A stretch of DNA of 64,000 bases, taken from Helichrysum umbraculigerum. Lineage: Eukaryota > Streptophyta > Magnoliopsida > Asterales > Asteraceae. Each line of letters starts with the position of its first letter. Within the stretch, counting starts at the first letter, position 1. A program made the translations under genes and the position numbers. The notes below the pieces were generated by a model that saw nothing but the letters and a program-made list of their open reading frames with translations, ran no database searches and was not told where the DNA came from. Below are positions 37,691 to 51,200 of this stretch, one piece after another. The stretch lies in assembly GCA_949592205.1 (NCBI GenBank), contig CATIUR010000003.1, forward strand, positions 143,507,259 through 143,571,258. Direction: 5' to 3'.

Positions 37691-40424
37691 ATGATCTGTT
37701 CTTTAAAGCAGTCTCAGTTTCTGGGTTGTAATCCAAATCTTAAAAGAAATCCTCTTGCTCAATTATCAGTTTCACCATCAATTTCTATCCCTAAAATGTC
37801 AAAAGTTTCTGCTATTTCTGTTTCAAAACCTTTACATGTTTCTTCAATTGAGACATTTGGATTACAGAAAAGGAAATCTTTGATCACCTGCAAAGCACAT
37901 GATGCTGATAAATCAGAAGGTGAAGGTGTTATTGAGAAAGCTGAAGCAGCAAGAAAAGTGAAAATTGGATTTTATTTTGCAACATGGTGGTTTCTGAATG
38001 TGATTTTTAATATATATAATAAAAAAGTTTTGAATGCTTTTCCATTTCCATGGTTGACATCAACTTTGTCTCTTGCTGCCGGATCTCTCATTATGTTAGT
38101 TTCATGGGCTACAAAAGTTGCTGAAGCACCCAAGACTGATCTTGACTTTTGGAAATCTTTGTTCCCAGTAAGCAATTTAGGGTTTAATTTCCATCATGTT
38201 TTACCCTTAAGCAATTCAGTGATCTGGGTTTTGTGTAATTATCTATTTTATACATGGGTTTAGTTTAACGTTTTGGAATTTTTTGGGTATGTTAGTATGT
38301 TTCTGAATCTTGATTTTGTTATGTTTTAGGTTGCATTGGCACATACAATTGGTCATGTGGCTGCAACTGTGAGTATGTCAAAGGTGGCTGTATCTTTTAC
38401 TCATATAATTAAAAGCAGTGAGCCTGCTTTCAGTGTATTGGTTTCAAGGTTTATTTTGGGGGAATCGTTCCCAATGCCGGTTTACTTGTCTCTTGTACCG
38501 ATTATCGGAGGTTGTGGTCTTGCTGCTCTTACTGAATTGAACTTCAACATGACTGGTAATCACAAGTTTCTTGTGTTATTAGCTATTAAAGAAGTATTTC
38601 TATAGCCTTTGAGATAATTTGTTTATGTGTTTAAATTTTCAGGATTTATGGGAGCAATGATTTCTAATTTGGCATTTGTGTTTAGGAACATATTTTCAAA
38701 GAAAGGGATGAAGGGGAAATCTGTTAGTGGGATGAATTATTATGCTTGTTTATCACTGCTTTCTCTGTTGATCCTTACTCCATTTGCAATTGCTGTTGAG
38801 GGTCCACTGCTTTGGGCGGTTGGGTGGCAGAAAGCCATCTCTGAAATTGGACCCCATTTCATTTGGTAATTCACATGACATCCTTTTGTCCATTGTAATT
38901 TGTTGGCTCATCTATCTTCTATATAGTCTATTTTGTATAACTAGATTAATAAGTTTTGTAACTTCCTACTCTTCACTAAGGAAACTTATAGGGGCTTTTA
39001 CACCTTGTTATAAGTTGATCAAATAATCCAAGACTTTAGGTATTTGGGTATGCTTTTTAAAGCTGAGTATGGTGACTTAAATACTTACAATTAGAATTGA
39101 TGATGAATCGGCTGAAACTAGGGTCCGGTAGGCCGTAACTAGTTCTGCATGTATTTTAGCTGGCATACAAGTTAGGCACACATACCATTTTTCATTTTGT
39201 TAATCAACTTTCTTACAACGGTATATGGTTACTTGCTTTTCAGAATATGAATACTTTTGGCTCTAATAAATAAAAGAATCTGAATCATAATCAGCTCAAT
39301 CACTTCTTCCTGATTACTCAAAATCGATTGAGTTTAATTGCGCATCCAAGCATTTTGTAGCTGTTTTTTGATATCAAGACGCTTTCATTATCTGAATCTT
39401 TAGCGAAGTTTGAACTGTTATATCCCTATTTCTTTTCATGTCATCGTTAGTGTGTCTATTTTATTAACTCATATAATCTTGTGATTTAACTTTCTTATAC
39501 TATACATAATGTATAATGATATTCTTATATATGGATATAATCTCACCTTGTCCTTTTATGGCTTATTTTTTTGTTTGATAGGTGGATGGCTGCTCAAAGT
39601 ATCTTCTACCACTTGTACAACCAAGTGTCCTACATGTCACTTGACGAAATCTCTCCTTTGACATTTAGCATTGGAAACACAATGAAACGTATATCTGTCA
39701 TCGTCTCATCTATCATCATCTTTCGTACACCAGTTCAGCCTGTCAATGCTCTTGGAGCTGCGATCGCTGTCCTAGGAACTTTCTTGTATTCTCAGGTAAC
39801 ATCTTGGTTTTCATCTATATATATATATTGCCTTGTTTTTGTCTTGCAAGTGCTGACCACATGAATACAAACTGCATGTAGTAGCCCAGATTTGTCCATA
39901 AATCTCTAACAGTCTGTGTCTTTTTGGACCACATATGCAACAAAATGGCTTTTGATATTGATGTTTGGGAGTAAAAACAAAAAAGTTCATGTCTACCTTG
40001 ATATGACTTTTTTTTTTTTTTTTTTTTGTCAATGCATTTCTAATATATTAGGATTTTAGAGGAGTACAAAAAGGTAACAAATTTGGTCTGATTTCTATAT
40101 CGAGTAACATGCTTCATTTTCTCCCATACAATTATCAATCTTCACAAAGTTCTAATTTAGGACGAATTTGTAACTTGTAAGTTAACCAATTCCACACGTC
40201 ACCTTAGAATACGTGTCAAAGTTACAGAGTTTATTTTTTTAAGAGATTTGGATGCTCGTTTTCAACATTTTAAAGTTTGAGCCTTTCCTATAGGTGGGAA
40301 CAAAGTACGTTACACACAATAGAAAAGACACCAAAGTTTGGAATCGTAATAACTTACATTATAACCAGAAACCATTGTCTATACATATAAATCCTTTTCT
40401 CTTTGTTTTCAGGCAAAGCAATGA
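37691..40424 (+). CDS. GPT: plastid glucose-6-phosphate/phosphate translocator
   Basis: Five exons: 37691-38167, 38330-38555, 38643-38865, 39582-39795 and 40413-40424, giving 383 aa (family about 388). All introns are GT-AG and phases agree. The last exon encodes only AKQ and the stop. The protein exchanges glucose 6-phosphate for phosphate across the inner plastid envelope, feeding starch synthesis and the oxidative pentose phosphate pathway in non-green plastids. Residues 1 to about 75 are a Ser-rich, Lys-containing transit peptide. The TPT domain follows: KIGFYFATWWFLNVIFNIYN (about 93-112), AHTIGHVAATVSMSKVAVSF, ELNFNMTGFMGAMISNLAFV, and GNTMKRISVIV, which holds the conserved Lys-Arg pair of the family. 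The SMSKVAVSFTHIIKSSEPAFS signature is that of GPTs rather than triose-phosphate or PEP translocators. An AATAAA lies at about 40580. The frame is intact. Confidence 0.95.
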
Positions 40425-40843
40425 AGTTGGACGATGATGAGCGTTTTTTGTTTGTACCATAGACAAGAAGAGGCAAAAAAATTTACTTTTGTAGATAATA
40501 AAGATGATAATAATGAAATGGCAAGTAGTTGCATGCCATTAACAAGGGGCAGTAAAGAGGTGTAAATCTTTGTTCTCTGAATAAACGAAGGCAAGATGAG
40601 CATCATCTTTTCACAAGACAAGTACGTTATATTTTCATCTATATATATAAGAAATTGGTTGGCATTTTTCTTTTCTCATTTATTCATGTAAGATAAAGTA
40701 AACAAATGCATGCAATTGTAAGATGCAATTGGGATAGCTTGTTCTCTAAAGAGGTATACATGATAGCTTTATTCATCTTTGATAAAACAAAAACAAAACA
40801 AAAAAAAAACATCCCCAAAAGCATAATCTTCCCATTTTCTACA
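40425..40843. other. convergent 3' UTR region between GPT and TSB
   Basis: The two genes are tail to tail with 419 bp between stop codons. GPT 3' UTR runs to about 40620; the rest is AT-rich and probably TSB 3' UTR. Confidence 0.6.
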
Positions 40844-43225
40844 TTAAACCTGCAAGTGTTTTATGGCAGTATGAACATCTTTGTCTCCTCTCCCGCTGCA
40901 GTTTAGAACAACCTTGGTTCCATTTGGTAGTGTTGGGCACAGTTTCTCGAGATATGCAAGTGCGTGTGATGTTTCCAGAGCTGGGATTATACCCTCTAGT
41001 CTAGACAGTCTCTTAAAGGCTGCATATATTAATCATCCAAAAGTTAGTAATGGATTGAACTTTTTCAAAAATTTAGCCAAATATGAAAAAGGTATGCTGA
41101 CTCCAATAGGCCGAGGATAGGCCATGATGTACCCGTATAACTGAATAGATAGTTTTATAATAATAATAAAAAAATTAGAATAGTAATCTAGCAAGGGATA
41201 ATGCCTTAAAATGCCACCCAACTATTCAAAATGTAAAGGAAGAAAAAAAGCTCATACCTTGAATATGTTTCATGAATCATGGTCAAACCAGAAATGATAG
41301 CATTGGGGTAAAAATTCTAAAAAATTGAAGAGACAGGGCAACGTTACACGGGTGGAGGTTGCCGAGTAAAGGGAAATAGTCATTTTACACAGAATTTAAA
41401 CAAAACTGAAAGTTAGGTGGCCTGTTTTAGTCTCAGATGCCTTTTTGTTACCTTTTGAACAGATGGTTGGCCTTTATAAATTATCCCTTCTATAAATATC
41501 ATTTTTGCATCATATTTAAGACATTGGTTATGTATTAAAATTCAGGTAAAACTAGACAAAAAGTGTTAGCATGTCAACCGGACCCATTACCCCACCCACC
41601 CATTCTACCACATCTCTTTATCACAAATTCCCCTCATTGAAATATGAAATTAGGCTTTACATACCTTCCAATGCCTCTTCATCAGTGACTATAATATTCC
41701 GCACGACCTATATCCTTCAAAAAGCTGTGCTCGGGTCCAACTCCAGGGTAATCAAGCCTACACAACACAAACAATTTGTATTCAATGTGACACAAACATT
41801 CAAAGTAACATATAAAAACGGGCAGGGCAGTAAATTTCAATATTTTACCCTGCGCTTATAGAATGAGGCTCAATTATCTGGCCATCATCATCCTGTAACA
41901 AATAGCTCATGGCACCATGCAACACCCCAACCTCTCCTTTTGTCAATGTAGCTGCATGTTTTCCACTGTCTAACCCAAAACCCGCAGCCTCTACACCAAT
42001 TAATCTAACATCTTTATCATCAATAAACTCGTGAAAGATCCCCATGGCATTTGATCCTCCACCAACACAAGCAACCAACACATCTGGCTTTCCGCCCCAT
42101 TTTTCCAATGCTTGTTTCCTTGTTTCTTTACCAATTACTGCATGGAACTCCCGAACCATCATTGGGTAGGGATGTGGGCCCGCAACCGAACCCAAAATGT
42201 AATGTGTTGTTTCAACATTGGTCACCCAGTCCCTTATGGCTTCGGATGTAGCATCCTTCAATGTTGCTGTCCCAGAATGAACTGCTCGAACCTACATGAT
42301 GCAACAACTGAATGGGTAAACTAGGGGTTTTTTTTTTTTTTTTTTTAAAAAAAAGAAAAAAAAAAGAATCGGGTACAAAAAGTTAGCTAAAAGGGAAATG
42401 GGTTGAAGAGGTTGCAAGTTGCCCAAAGTCCTATTTCTAATGCATACAACCTCCTAAAACGTTTTATCCACACATTTAAATTATCATTGTAACAAAATGT
42501 AGTTTGTAATCATAGATAACTATTACAGTCTACAGAGTATAATAAATTGAACTTGACAAAAGAGTGTTTGCGCCTTTGTGGCCTTGTGGGTCAACCAAAC
42601 CAGACCTGGCTTGTTTTGACCCACACTAAAACTTGACCCCGAATGATCTTTTTACCCAAGTCGCCCACTTTCTACCTCTAGTTAAGTCTTAAGTAACTGA
42701 ATTAGATGTGTGAGCACAAAAATACATACATAATAAATATATACCAGTACATGAATTAAACAATTTAAAATCGTATAATCAGTTGCTTAAAGGTAGGAAA
42801 TAGTTAGGTAAGTTTATAGTTGTCTCTATGCAATTGAACAAATTAAAATCATAAGAGTGACAACAAACCTCTGCTCCTAGTAGTTTCATTCGGAACACAT
42901 TAAGCGCTTGCCTTTCCATATCTTGAGCACCCATATATATAATACATTTCAGCCCAAACCGAGCACATACGGTAGCAGTTGCGACTCCATGCTGCCCAGC
43001 CCCAGTCTCGGCAATTATACGCTCTTTACCCAACTTCTTAGCCAACAATGCTTGAGCAACTGCATTATTAATCTTATGTGCACCTGTATGGTTAAGATCT
43101 TCCCTCTTAAGGTAGATTTCAGGTCCTTCACCTTTTGGACGTTTATAATGTTCTGCAAGTCTTTCAGCAAAATAAAGAGGGCTTTCCCTACCCACATAGT
43201 CCTTTAGTATGCAATTTAATTCCTT

Positions 43226-43425
43226 CTGCACTTGTACCAATAATTTGCAGATATATTATCGATATACCTTACACATAACACAAAAAGTAAAAACATTCAC
43301 GAAATCGACAGTATGTAACTTCGGGGATCTTAATTTATATAAAACTGTTAATTGCTACTCCCTCCAACCCGTTATTTTACACTAAATTATAGCCCAATGA
43401 ACAAAAGCAGAACTTACTTTCTTCA
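43226..43425 (-). other. TSB: TSB intron 1, host part next to exon 2
   Basis: The acceptor ACAAGTGCAG precedes exon 2. A single Stowaway-like end (CTCCCTCCAACCC at 43358) is present, with no partner found. Confidence 0.5.
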
Positions 43426-45958
43426 AAGCAAGATTGCCTTTTTATGGGGTGTTAGGTTGTGACTTACTGACTCATAAATTTATAGCTTGAATATCACATT
43501 CCAGTGTTTTGTAAATCTACTTTTTCTTGTGATTATTTGTAAGCTAAAATATAACTATTTGTTATTTCTTCAACTAAACATAATTTTCCTGAAAAATTAC
43601 AGTATTTGCTACGTTACGTTTCTATTAATCAATGATCACATAATCACTTTCAAAATGCACATACCAAAATACTTAATTGTAAATATCACTAAAAATGACA
43701 AATTATTAAATTCAATTACTAAATTAGTCCAAAAAAATAAAAGATGATAATTTATTCCCTAAATAAATATAAATGTTAGGTAAATAAAGCAATCTATAAA
43801 CTAATCTGTCCAAAAAGTTTATTTGTTGCATCCACATTTTTAATTCAAACTCATTATCACATAATCACCTGCAAAATGCACATTCAGTATATTTAATACT
43901 TAGAGAAAATTACAAAAACCGTCCTTATGGTTTGACCTGAATTGAACATTCAGTCCTTTAATTAATTTAATTACATAGATGATCCTTTCTTTTGATACTT
44001 ATTACGTAAATAGTCCTTTACACTAACGATTGTTAAATCTCCTTTAAAAAGGACCATGCATGTAAAAAATTTAATTCTTTAAATTTTTTTGAGTAAAATA
44101 TAAATAATAAAATCTAGCATATGTATAGATACATTATATGGTGCACGTAACATTATTTTCATTTCACTCATTTTCTTTATTATCAAATTTGATCATATTC
44201 TCCTCTATAACTAGGGTTGTTGACGAACCGAGTCAATTCGAAAATCCTGATGCTCGACTCGACTTGTTTAAAAAATAAGTATGTTCGAGTTCGACTCGAA
44301 CTCTATTAACTTTTTAAAACCATATTCGAGTTCGGGCTCGGATAATAATTTAGTGTTTGAGCTCGAGCTCTATACTCGTTTAAGTTTATGACAATTTGAA
44401 AAAAAAAAAAGAAAAAAAAAACTAGTTATTTGAGCTCAAAATGTTTGTTTAGAAGCTCAAGCTCGATAAAATCGTTTATAAGCTTATGCAAGCTCATTAA
44501 AAAGTATACTAATTACTTTATGAAACTTGAAATAAAGTTTGTAAAAGACATTTACACTTAATTAAACTTAAAATGTGTAAGTTTAATTAGTTATCATCAA
44601 ACACTAATAATAAGTAAGTATGTATTTGGATTCCTGATATTTATAGTGTGCTCATCTCATCTAAAGAGCCGAGTCGAATTTATTGTTTTGAAGCTCGGCT
44701 AAGCAAGATTGCCTTTTTATGGGGTGTTAGGTTGTGACTTACTGACTCATAAATTTATAGCTTGAATATCACATTCCAGTGTTTTGTAAATCTACTTTTT
44801 CTTGTGATTATTTGTAAGCTAAAATATAACTATTTGTTATTTCTTCAACTAAACATAATTTTCCTGAAAAATTACAGTATTTGCTACGTTACGTTTCTAT
44901 TAATCAATGATCACATAATCACTTTCAAAATGCACATACCAAAATACTTAATTGTAAATATCACTAAAAATGACAAATTATTAAATTCAATTACTAAATT
45001 AGTCCAAAAAAATAAAAGATGATAATTTATTCCCTAAATAAATATAAATGTTATAAACTAATCTGTCCAAAAAGTTTATTTGTTGCATCCACATTTTTAA
45101 TTCAAACTCATTATCACATAATCACCTGCAAAATACACATTCAGTATATTTAATACTTAGAGAAAATTATAAAAACCGTCCTTATGGTTTGACCTGAATT
45201 GCACATTCAGTCCTTTAATTAATTTAATTACATAGATGATCCTTTCTTTTGATACTTATTACGTAAATAGTCCTTTACACTAACGATCGTTAAATCTCCG
45301 TTAAAAAGGACCATGCATGTAAAAAATTTAATTCTTTAAATTTTTTTTTGAGTAAAATATAAATAATAAAATCTAGCATATGTATAGATACATTATATGG
45401 TGCACGTAACATTATTTTCATTTCACTCATTTTCTTCATTATCAAATTTGATCATATTCTCCTTTATAACTAGGGTTGTTGACGAACCGAGTCAATTCGA
45501 AAATCCTGATGCTCGACTCGACTTGTTTAAAAAATAAGTATGTTCGAGTTCGACTCGAACACTATTAACTTTTTAAAGCCATATTCGAGTTCGGGCTCGG
45601 ATAATAATTTAGTGTTTGAGCTCGAGCTCTATACTCGTTTAAGTTTATGACAATTTGAAAAAAAAAAAGAAAAAAAAAACTAGTTATTTGAGCTCAAAAT
45701 GTTTGTTTAGAAGCTCAAGCTCGATAAAATCATTTATAAGCTTATGCAAGCTCATTAAAAAGTATACTAATTACGTTATGAAACTTGAAATAAAGTTTGT
45801 AAAAGACATTTACACTTAATTAAACTTAAAATGTGTAAGTTTAATTAGTTATCATCAAACACTAATAATAAGTAAGTATGTATTTGGATTCCTGATATTT
45901 ATAGTGTGCTCATCTCATCTAAAGAGCCGAGTCGAATTTATTGTTTTGAAGCTCGGCT
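43426..45958. repeat. TSB: tandem duplication, unit about 1275 bp, in TSB intron 1
   Basis: Copy 1 is 43426-44700 and copy 2 is 44701-45958; both start AAGCAAGATTGCC and end GAAGCTCGGCT. Copy 2 lacks 18 bp (starting AGGTAAATAAAG) after AAATGTT. Scattered substitutions show that the duplication is not brand-new. Each copy carries the left end of a Mutator-like element and the first part of a hAT MITE. The right breakpoint lies inside the MITE. Twin 86-codon open frames are shadows. Confidence 0.92.
44212..44700. mobile_element. hAT-type MITE, truncated copy
   Basis: Starts TAGGGTTGTTGACGAACC after the flank TCTATAAC (44204-44211). It is cut at the tandem-duplication junction, so the right end is missing. 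Confidence 0.8.
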
Positions 45959-46088
45959 CGTGAAACTAATCGAGCAGTCTTTTTATGTTCGAACTCGACT
46001 CTGGCTCAAATATTATTATGCTCGAATTCGAGATAAATGAGTTCGAATTCGAGTAGCTCGTTAAGAACTCGGATCGTTAACACCCCTA
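45471..46088. mobile_element. hAT-type MITE, complete copy, 618 bp
   Basis: Starts TAGGGTTGTTGACGA and ends GTTAACACCCCTA. The right flank TCTATAAC (46089-46096) matches the left flank of the truncated copy exactly and its own left flank (TTTATAAC) with one change. Full of CTCGA/TCGAG motifs that can fold. Confidence 0.85.
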
Positions 46089-46359
46089 TCTATAACATCA
46101 AATTTATATTCCACCACCATCTTTTCCTACCTAAATATACTTTTTTTGTAACATCCCCAAATTGGGCCTAGAAGAAACAGGTATTTCCTTATATTTAATT
46201 GTGATATTTAATTGTATTTTGTGTTTGATTGTAAAATTTATAGGTAAATAAGTCTCAAGAAATATTGTGACTAGTGAAATATAATTTGTTTTAAATAAAC
46301 TTAGGTGACGGTAAAATAAAATAATTTTATCGCAATTGAAACTGAGGTTCCAGACAATA

Positions 46360-48250
46360 TATAACACCACAATATTTCAAGAGACATTTTTTTTTTTTTT
46401 AAAACATATATCGGAAGCGATTAAATACAAATCATGCATTATAGATTGCGTATAACATAGTTCCCAAAACACAATCTATGCCTGCATGATAGGTTGATAC
46501 AATGACCACATCAACTACAACATTAAGTTAGGTGTTATTTAAATTCCAAAACATAGTTTATAAATGACGACATGTCATATAGTCAGAGCAGGCAGTCAAA
46601 CATTCTTCAAACTAACTTCTTGCCCACCCACATCAAAAGTAATCTGCAAGAAGTGAGGAGAGGGATTAGCACGAAGCTAAGTGAATAGATCACAACTATC
46701 AATCTAAACCATCATAGCAATTGATCACCACAAAGCATCATAACAAATACATCAAAGAGGATCGGTGGTTCTTGAGGTACCCTCATGCCGCGGTGGTTCC
46801 CCAAGTAACACTTATAACCACTGAAGGCCAAACAGTGGTCTTACCGATAGTTCAGTACCATTACTACATACGACATGACTTCAATGAACAACACATGTAC
46901 AAAGTCATCATGTCGTCCAAAGTAACAGTATCCAAACCCAATATCATATTGACCCCTGACAAGATAGCACATTCCATAATCATCATGGCAAAATGTACTT
47001 ATTCAACATATAACTGTAAAACCATATTTACCCGTTGTAACCGGATTGTTACAACTAATTCAGAATGAGAGTCAATGATCCACTCACCCTTACTGATAAT
47101 GTCACCACTCAGAGATCTAGTCTCACTGAGTCTTCGCTTTATCTGAAAATATAACCAACCCGAATTAGTCTCAAATTCAAGTTAACTATGATATAATCAT
47201 GTATATAGTGTCAGATAAGAATATCTACTATACTATTACTACAATGCGATTAACACGAATGCATAAGTCACAAGTTATCAAATTCGTCATTTTTACAACA
47301 TGCAAACGCGATCCGGTGAGAGTAGGCTGGATCGCGTTCCACTGTACAAAAAGTTCTGTTACCGTTTTTCACTATCAAACGCGATCCGGGCAAGGTGGCT
47401 GGATCGCGTTCCCAAGAACAAAATCCCAGTGACTCAGCTTTTCACTGACCAACGCGATCCGGGCGAGGTGATCTGGATCGCGTTTCAATGAACGAAATCG
47501 TGTTGTAACCATTTAATACATAGCAACGCGATCCGGGTGACAAGGCTGGATCGCGTTCGACACTTTTTCAGCAACAAAAACCCAGATCAACAAGAACACC
47601 ATCACAAACCAACAACCCTAATTCCACCAAATCTAGATACAATACATGTTTTTAACAATCAAAATACCTCAAATAACATCCTACAACAAGTTCTAACCAC
47701 AACAAACTTCCTACATCATCAATCTAAGCATAATCATTCATTTAACTCATTTTTTTACAAACCCTAGCTTATAAACACATAATCAAAGCAATTTAACTTA
47801 CAATAGAGGTAATAGCAAAGTAGATGGTGATGATGATAACCGTTAACCACGAATCCAAGCTCAAATCGATTTCCCAATGTTTTCCCTTTGATTTTCCTTT
47901 GATTTTCCTTTGTTCTAAGTGTGTGTGTGTGTGGTTACAATGAATTGGGGAAAATAAAATAAACCGATCCACCAACTAGAGGTGAGTATAAGTTGGTACC
48001 CAATTATACCCGCTCTAGACCTATTGTCTGGAACCTAAAAACCGATTACGTGAAAATATATTTTATTATACCGTCAACTAAATTTATTTAAAACAAGTAA
48101 TAATTTATGTATCACAATAACTCGTTTGACCATTTACCCTATTAATCTCAATTAGGCAATTAATACAAATTATTTCTAAACTAAATTAAATAACCAACCG
48201 AATTAAGTAATTTACCAAATTTCTCCTAGGCCGGTAATGAGGATGTTACA
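46360..48250 (-). repeat. 3' LTR of element B
   Basis: 1891 bp; TGTAACATCCTC to GTTATA on its own strand. Carries the 4-unit GCGATCC hairpin array at 47305-47557. Confidence 0.94.
47305..47557 (-). repeat. array of 4 GCGATCC/GGATCGC hairpins (3' LTR of B)
   Basis: Arms AACGCGATCC and GGATCGCGTT at 47305/47329, 47378/47401, 47451/47475 and 47525/47548; every 10-nt arm is perfect, with loops of 13-14 nt. Confidence 0.95.
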
Positions 48251-48295
48251 AATCTTCCCTCCTTAAGAAGATTTCGTCCCCGAAATCTCGCCACG

Positions 48296-51200
48296 CTAAA
48301 AAAGATTTGGATAACGCACTTTCATGCTTTCCTCCGTTTCCCAAGTAAGATTAGCACCCAAACTATGTCGCCACTTAACCAAAACCATGGGTATCTCCTT
48401 CTTTCGAAGTTTAGTCACTTTTCTATCTACAAGCTCTATGGGTTCCTCTACAAGTTTCTGACTTAAGTCGACACGCAAGTCTTGTAACGGAAGGACTTGG
48501 GATTGGTCCTCCACCTTACATTTTCTTAAGTAACAAACATTGAAGGTGTCATGAATACCTGCTAATTCAGGAGGAAGATCTAACGATACCGTTTGATCAT
48601 TAACTACTTGGCGAATTCTAAATGGCCCAATAAACCTAGGAGCAAGTTTACCACGCTTACCAAACCGAATCACACCTTTCCAAGGGGAAACCTTTAAGTA
48701 AACCAATTCACCCACCACCAACGAAACCGGACGGCGCCGCGGATCGGCATACTGTTTCTGTCTATCACGTGCCGCTTTTAACTTCTCACGAGCAATTGCT
48801 ACCTTATCAGCAGTAATCTGAACAATATCTGGACCCGCAAATTGTTTCTCACCCGCTTCCAACCAACATGTGGGTGTTCTACAACGACGCCCATAAAGCA
48901 TTTCATACGGAGGCATACCTATACTCGAGTGATAAGAATTATTATACGCAAACTCAATCAATGGCAGGTGTGAATCCCAAGACCCACCATATTCCAACAC
49001 ACAAGCACGCAACATGTCCTCCAAAGTTTGAATGGTGCGCTCTGATTGACCGTCCGTCTGTGGGTGATAAGCCGTACTCAAATTAATTCGGGTACCCAAT
49101 TCCTTCTGCAAACCCTGCCAAAACCCGGACACGAATCGTGGATCTCTATCCGACACAATAGATAAAGGAATTCCATGTCGCGAAACGATCTCATTGACGT
49201 ACAATTGGGATAATTTACTCAAAGAAGCCGTCTCACTAGTAGCAAGAAAGTGAGCACTCTTAGTCAATCGGTCCACAATCACCCAAATCATGTCGTTTCC
49301 TCTAATGGTTCGCGGAAATTTTGTTACAAAGTCCATCGTAATGTTTTCCCATTTCCACTCGGGAATCTCAAGTTGTTTCAACGACCCATACGGTTTCTGG
49401 TGTTCGGCTTTCACTTGAGAGCATATATGACACGATTCCACAAATCGAGCAACATCCGTTTTCAAAGTAGGCCACCAATACAAAGGTTTCAGATCATTAT
49501 ACATTTTTGTGCTCCCGGGATGAACCGACAATCTAGACTTATGAGCTTCCATCAATATTACATCACGAAGCCCACCAAGCAAAGGAACCCAAACACGCGA
49601 TTGAAATGTCTTTAACCCACGAGAATCGTCACATAAAAGTTCTTTTCTTTTCAGTAGAATCTCGGCCTTCAAATTTTGATCCAACAATGCTTCCATTTGT
49701 GCCGTTCTCAATTTTTCAATCAAATCAGAGGAAACTTCCAATCGCATAAAGCAAACTTTCTCAAATTTCCCTTTTCTACTCAACGCATCCGCGACCACAT
49801 TCGCCTTACCCGGATGGTAACGAATCTCACAATCATAGTCTTTTATCAACTCTAACCATCTCCTCTGACGCATATTCAGTTCCTTCTGAGAAAACATGTA
49901 TTGAAGACTCTTATGATCCGTACAAATAACACATTTAGTACCATACAAATAGTGTCTCCAGATTTTTAAGGCAAAGACTACAGCTGCAAGTTCTAAGTCA
50001 TGGGTAGGATAATTCTTTTCATGAGGCTTAAGCTGACGAGAAACATACGCAATGACCCGACCACGTTGCATCAAGACACCACCCAACCCCGCATGCGAAG
50101 CATCACAATACACAATAAAATCCTCGGACCCTTCAGGCAAGGCTAAAATTGGAGCCTGACACAATAACTGTTTCAAAGTCTGGAAAGCCGACTCTTGTTG
50201 ATCATTCCACTGAAACTTAACATCCTTTCGAGTCAATTTCGTCAAAGGACCCGCGAGCTTAGAGAAATCCTTGATGAACTTTCGATAGTAACCCGCTAGA
50301 CCAAGAAAACTCTTAATCTCTGAAGCAGACTTAGGTGCTTGCCAATTCATAACTGCCTCAACCTTAGATGGATCTACTTTAACTCCATCCTCACAGATAA
50401 TATGCCCCAAAAACTGGACCTCACGCAACCAAAACTCACATTTGGAGAACTTAGCATACAACTTCTCCTGTTTCAAAGTGTCGAGTACTAAACGCAAGTG
50501 TACTTCATGATCAGCCTCAGTCTTAGAATAAATCAATATATCATCAATAAATACAATAACGAACTTATCAAGATAGGGCCGACAAACTCTATTCATCAAA
50601 TCCATAAAGACCGCCGGAGCATTAGTCAACCCAAAAGGCATAACAAGAAATTCATAATGACCATATATAGTGCGAAAAGCCGTCTTAGGAATATCCTCCT
50701 CACAAACCCGCACTTGATGATAACCCGACCTCAAGTCAATCTTAGAGAAATAGGAAGACCCTTGCAATTGATCAAACAATTCATCTATTCGGGGCAAAGG
50801 GTACTTATTCTTTATGGTTCGCTTATTCAACTCTCTATAATCAATACACATCCGAAGGGTGCCATCCTTCTTTTTAACAAACAACACGGGTGCACCCCAA
50901 GGAGACGAACTAGGCCTGACGAAACCCTTATCTAATAGTTCCTGGATTTGGGTCATCATTTCACGAATTTCGGAGGGAGCTAGTCTATAAGGAGCCTTAG
51001 CTACGGGAGTAGAACCCGGAATTAGGTCAATTTTATATTCCACCTCTCTAATGGGAGGTAACCCAGGCAACTCGTCAGGAAAGACGTCAGGGTAATCAGA
51101 AACCACCCGAACATTGGAAACGGTTTTCTTTTCTAATTTTGCATCAACTATATAAGCCAGGTAGGATACACACCCCTTAGCTAGAGATTTACTAGCTTTC

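Noticed and set aside
43358..43425. Stowaway MITE in TSB intron 1
   Set aside because: Only one CTCCCTCC-like terminus is present; no inverted partner was found before the duplication.
43487..43747. 86-codon frame present twice (also 44762-45022)
   Set aside because: Both copies sit in the tandem duplication of AT-rich intron DNA, with low-complexity Ile/Leu/Asn content.
46721..47068. 115-codon plus-strand frame repeated at 52494-52841
   Set aside because: Antisense to the LTRs of element B; composition and position show it is non-coding LTR sequence.
50498..50935. 145-codon plus-strand frame over element B
   Set aside because: Antisense shadow of the reverse transcriptase region of pol.
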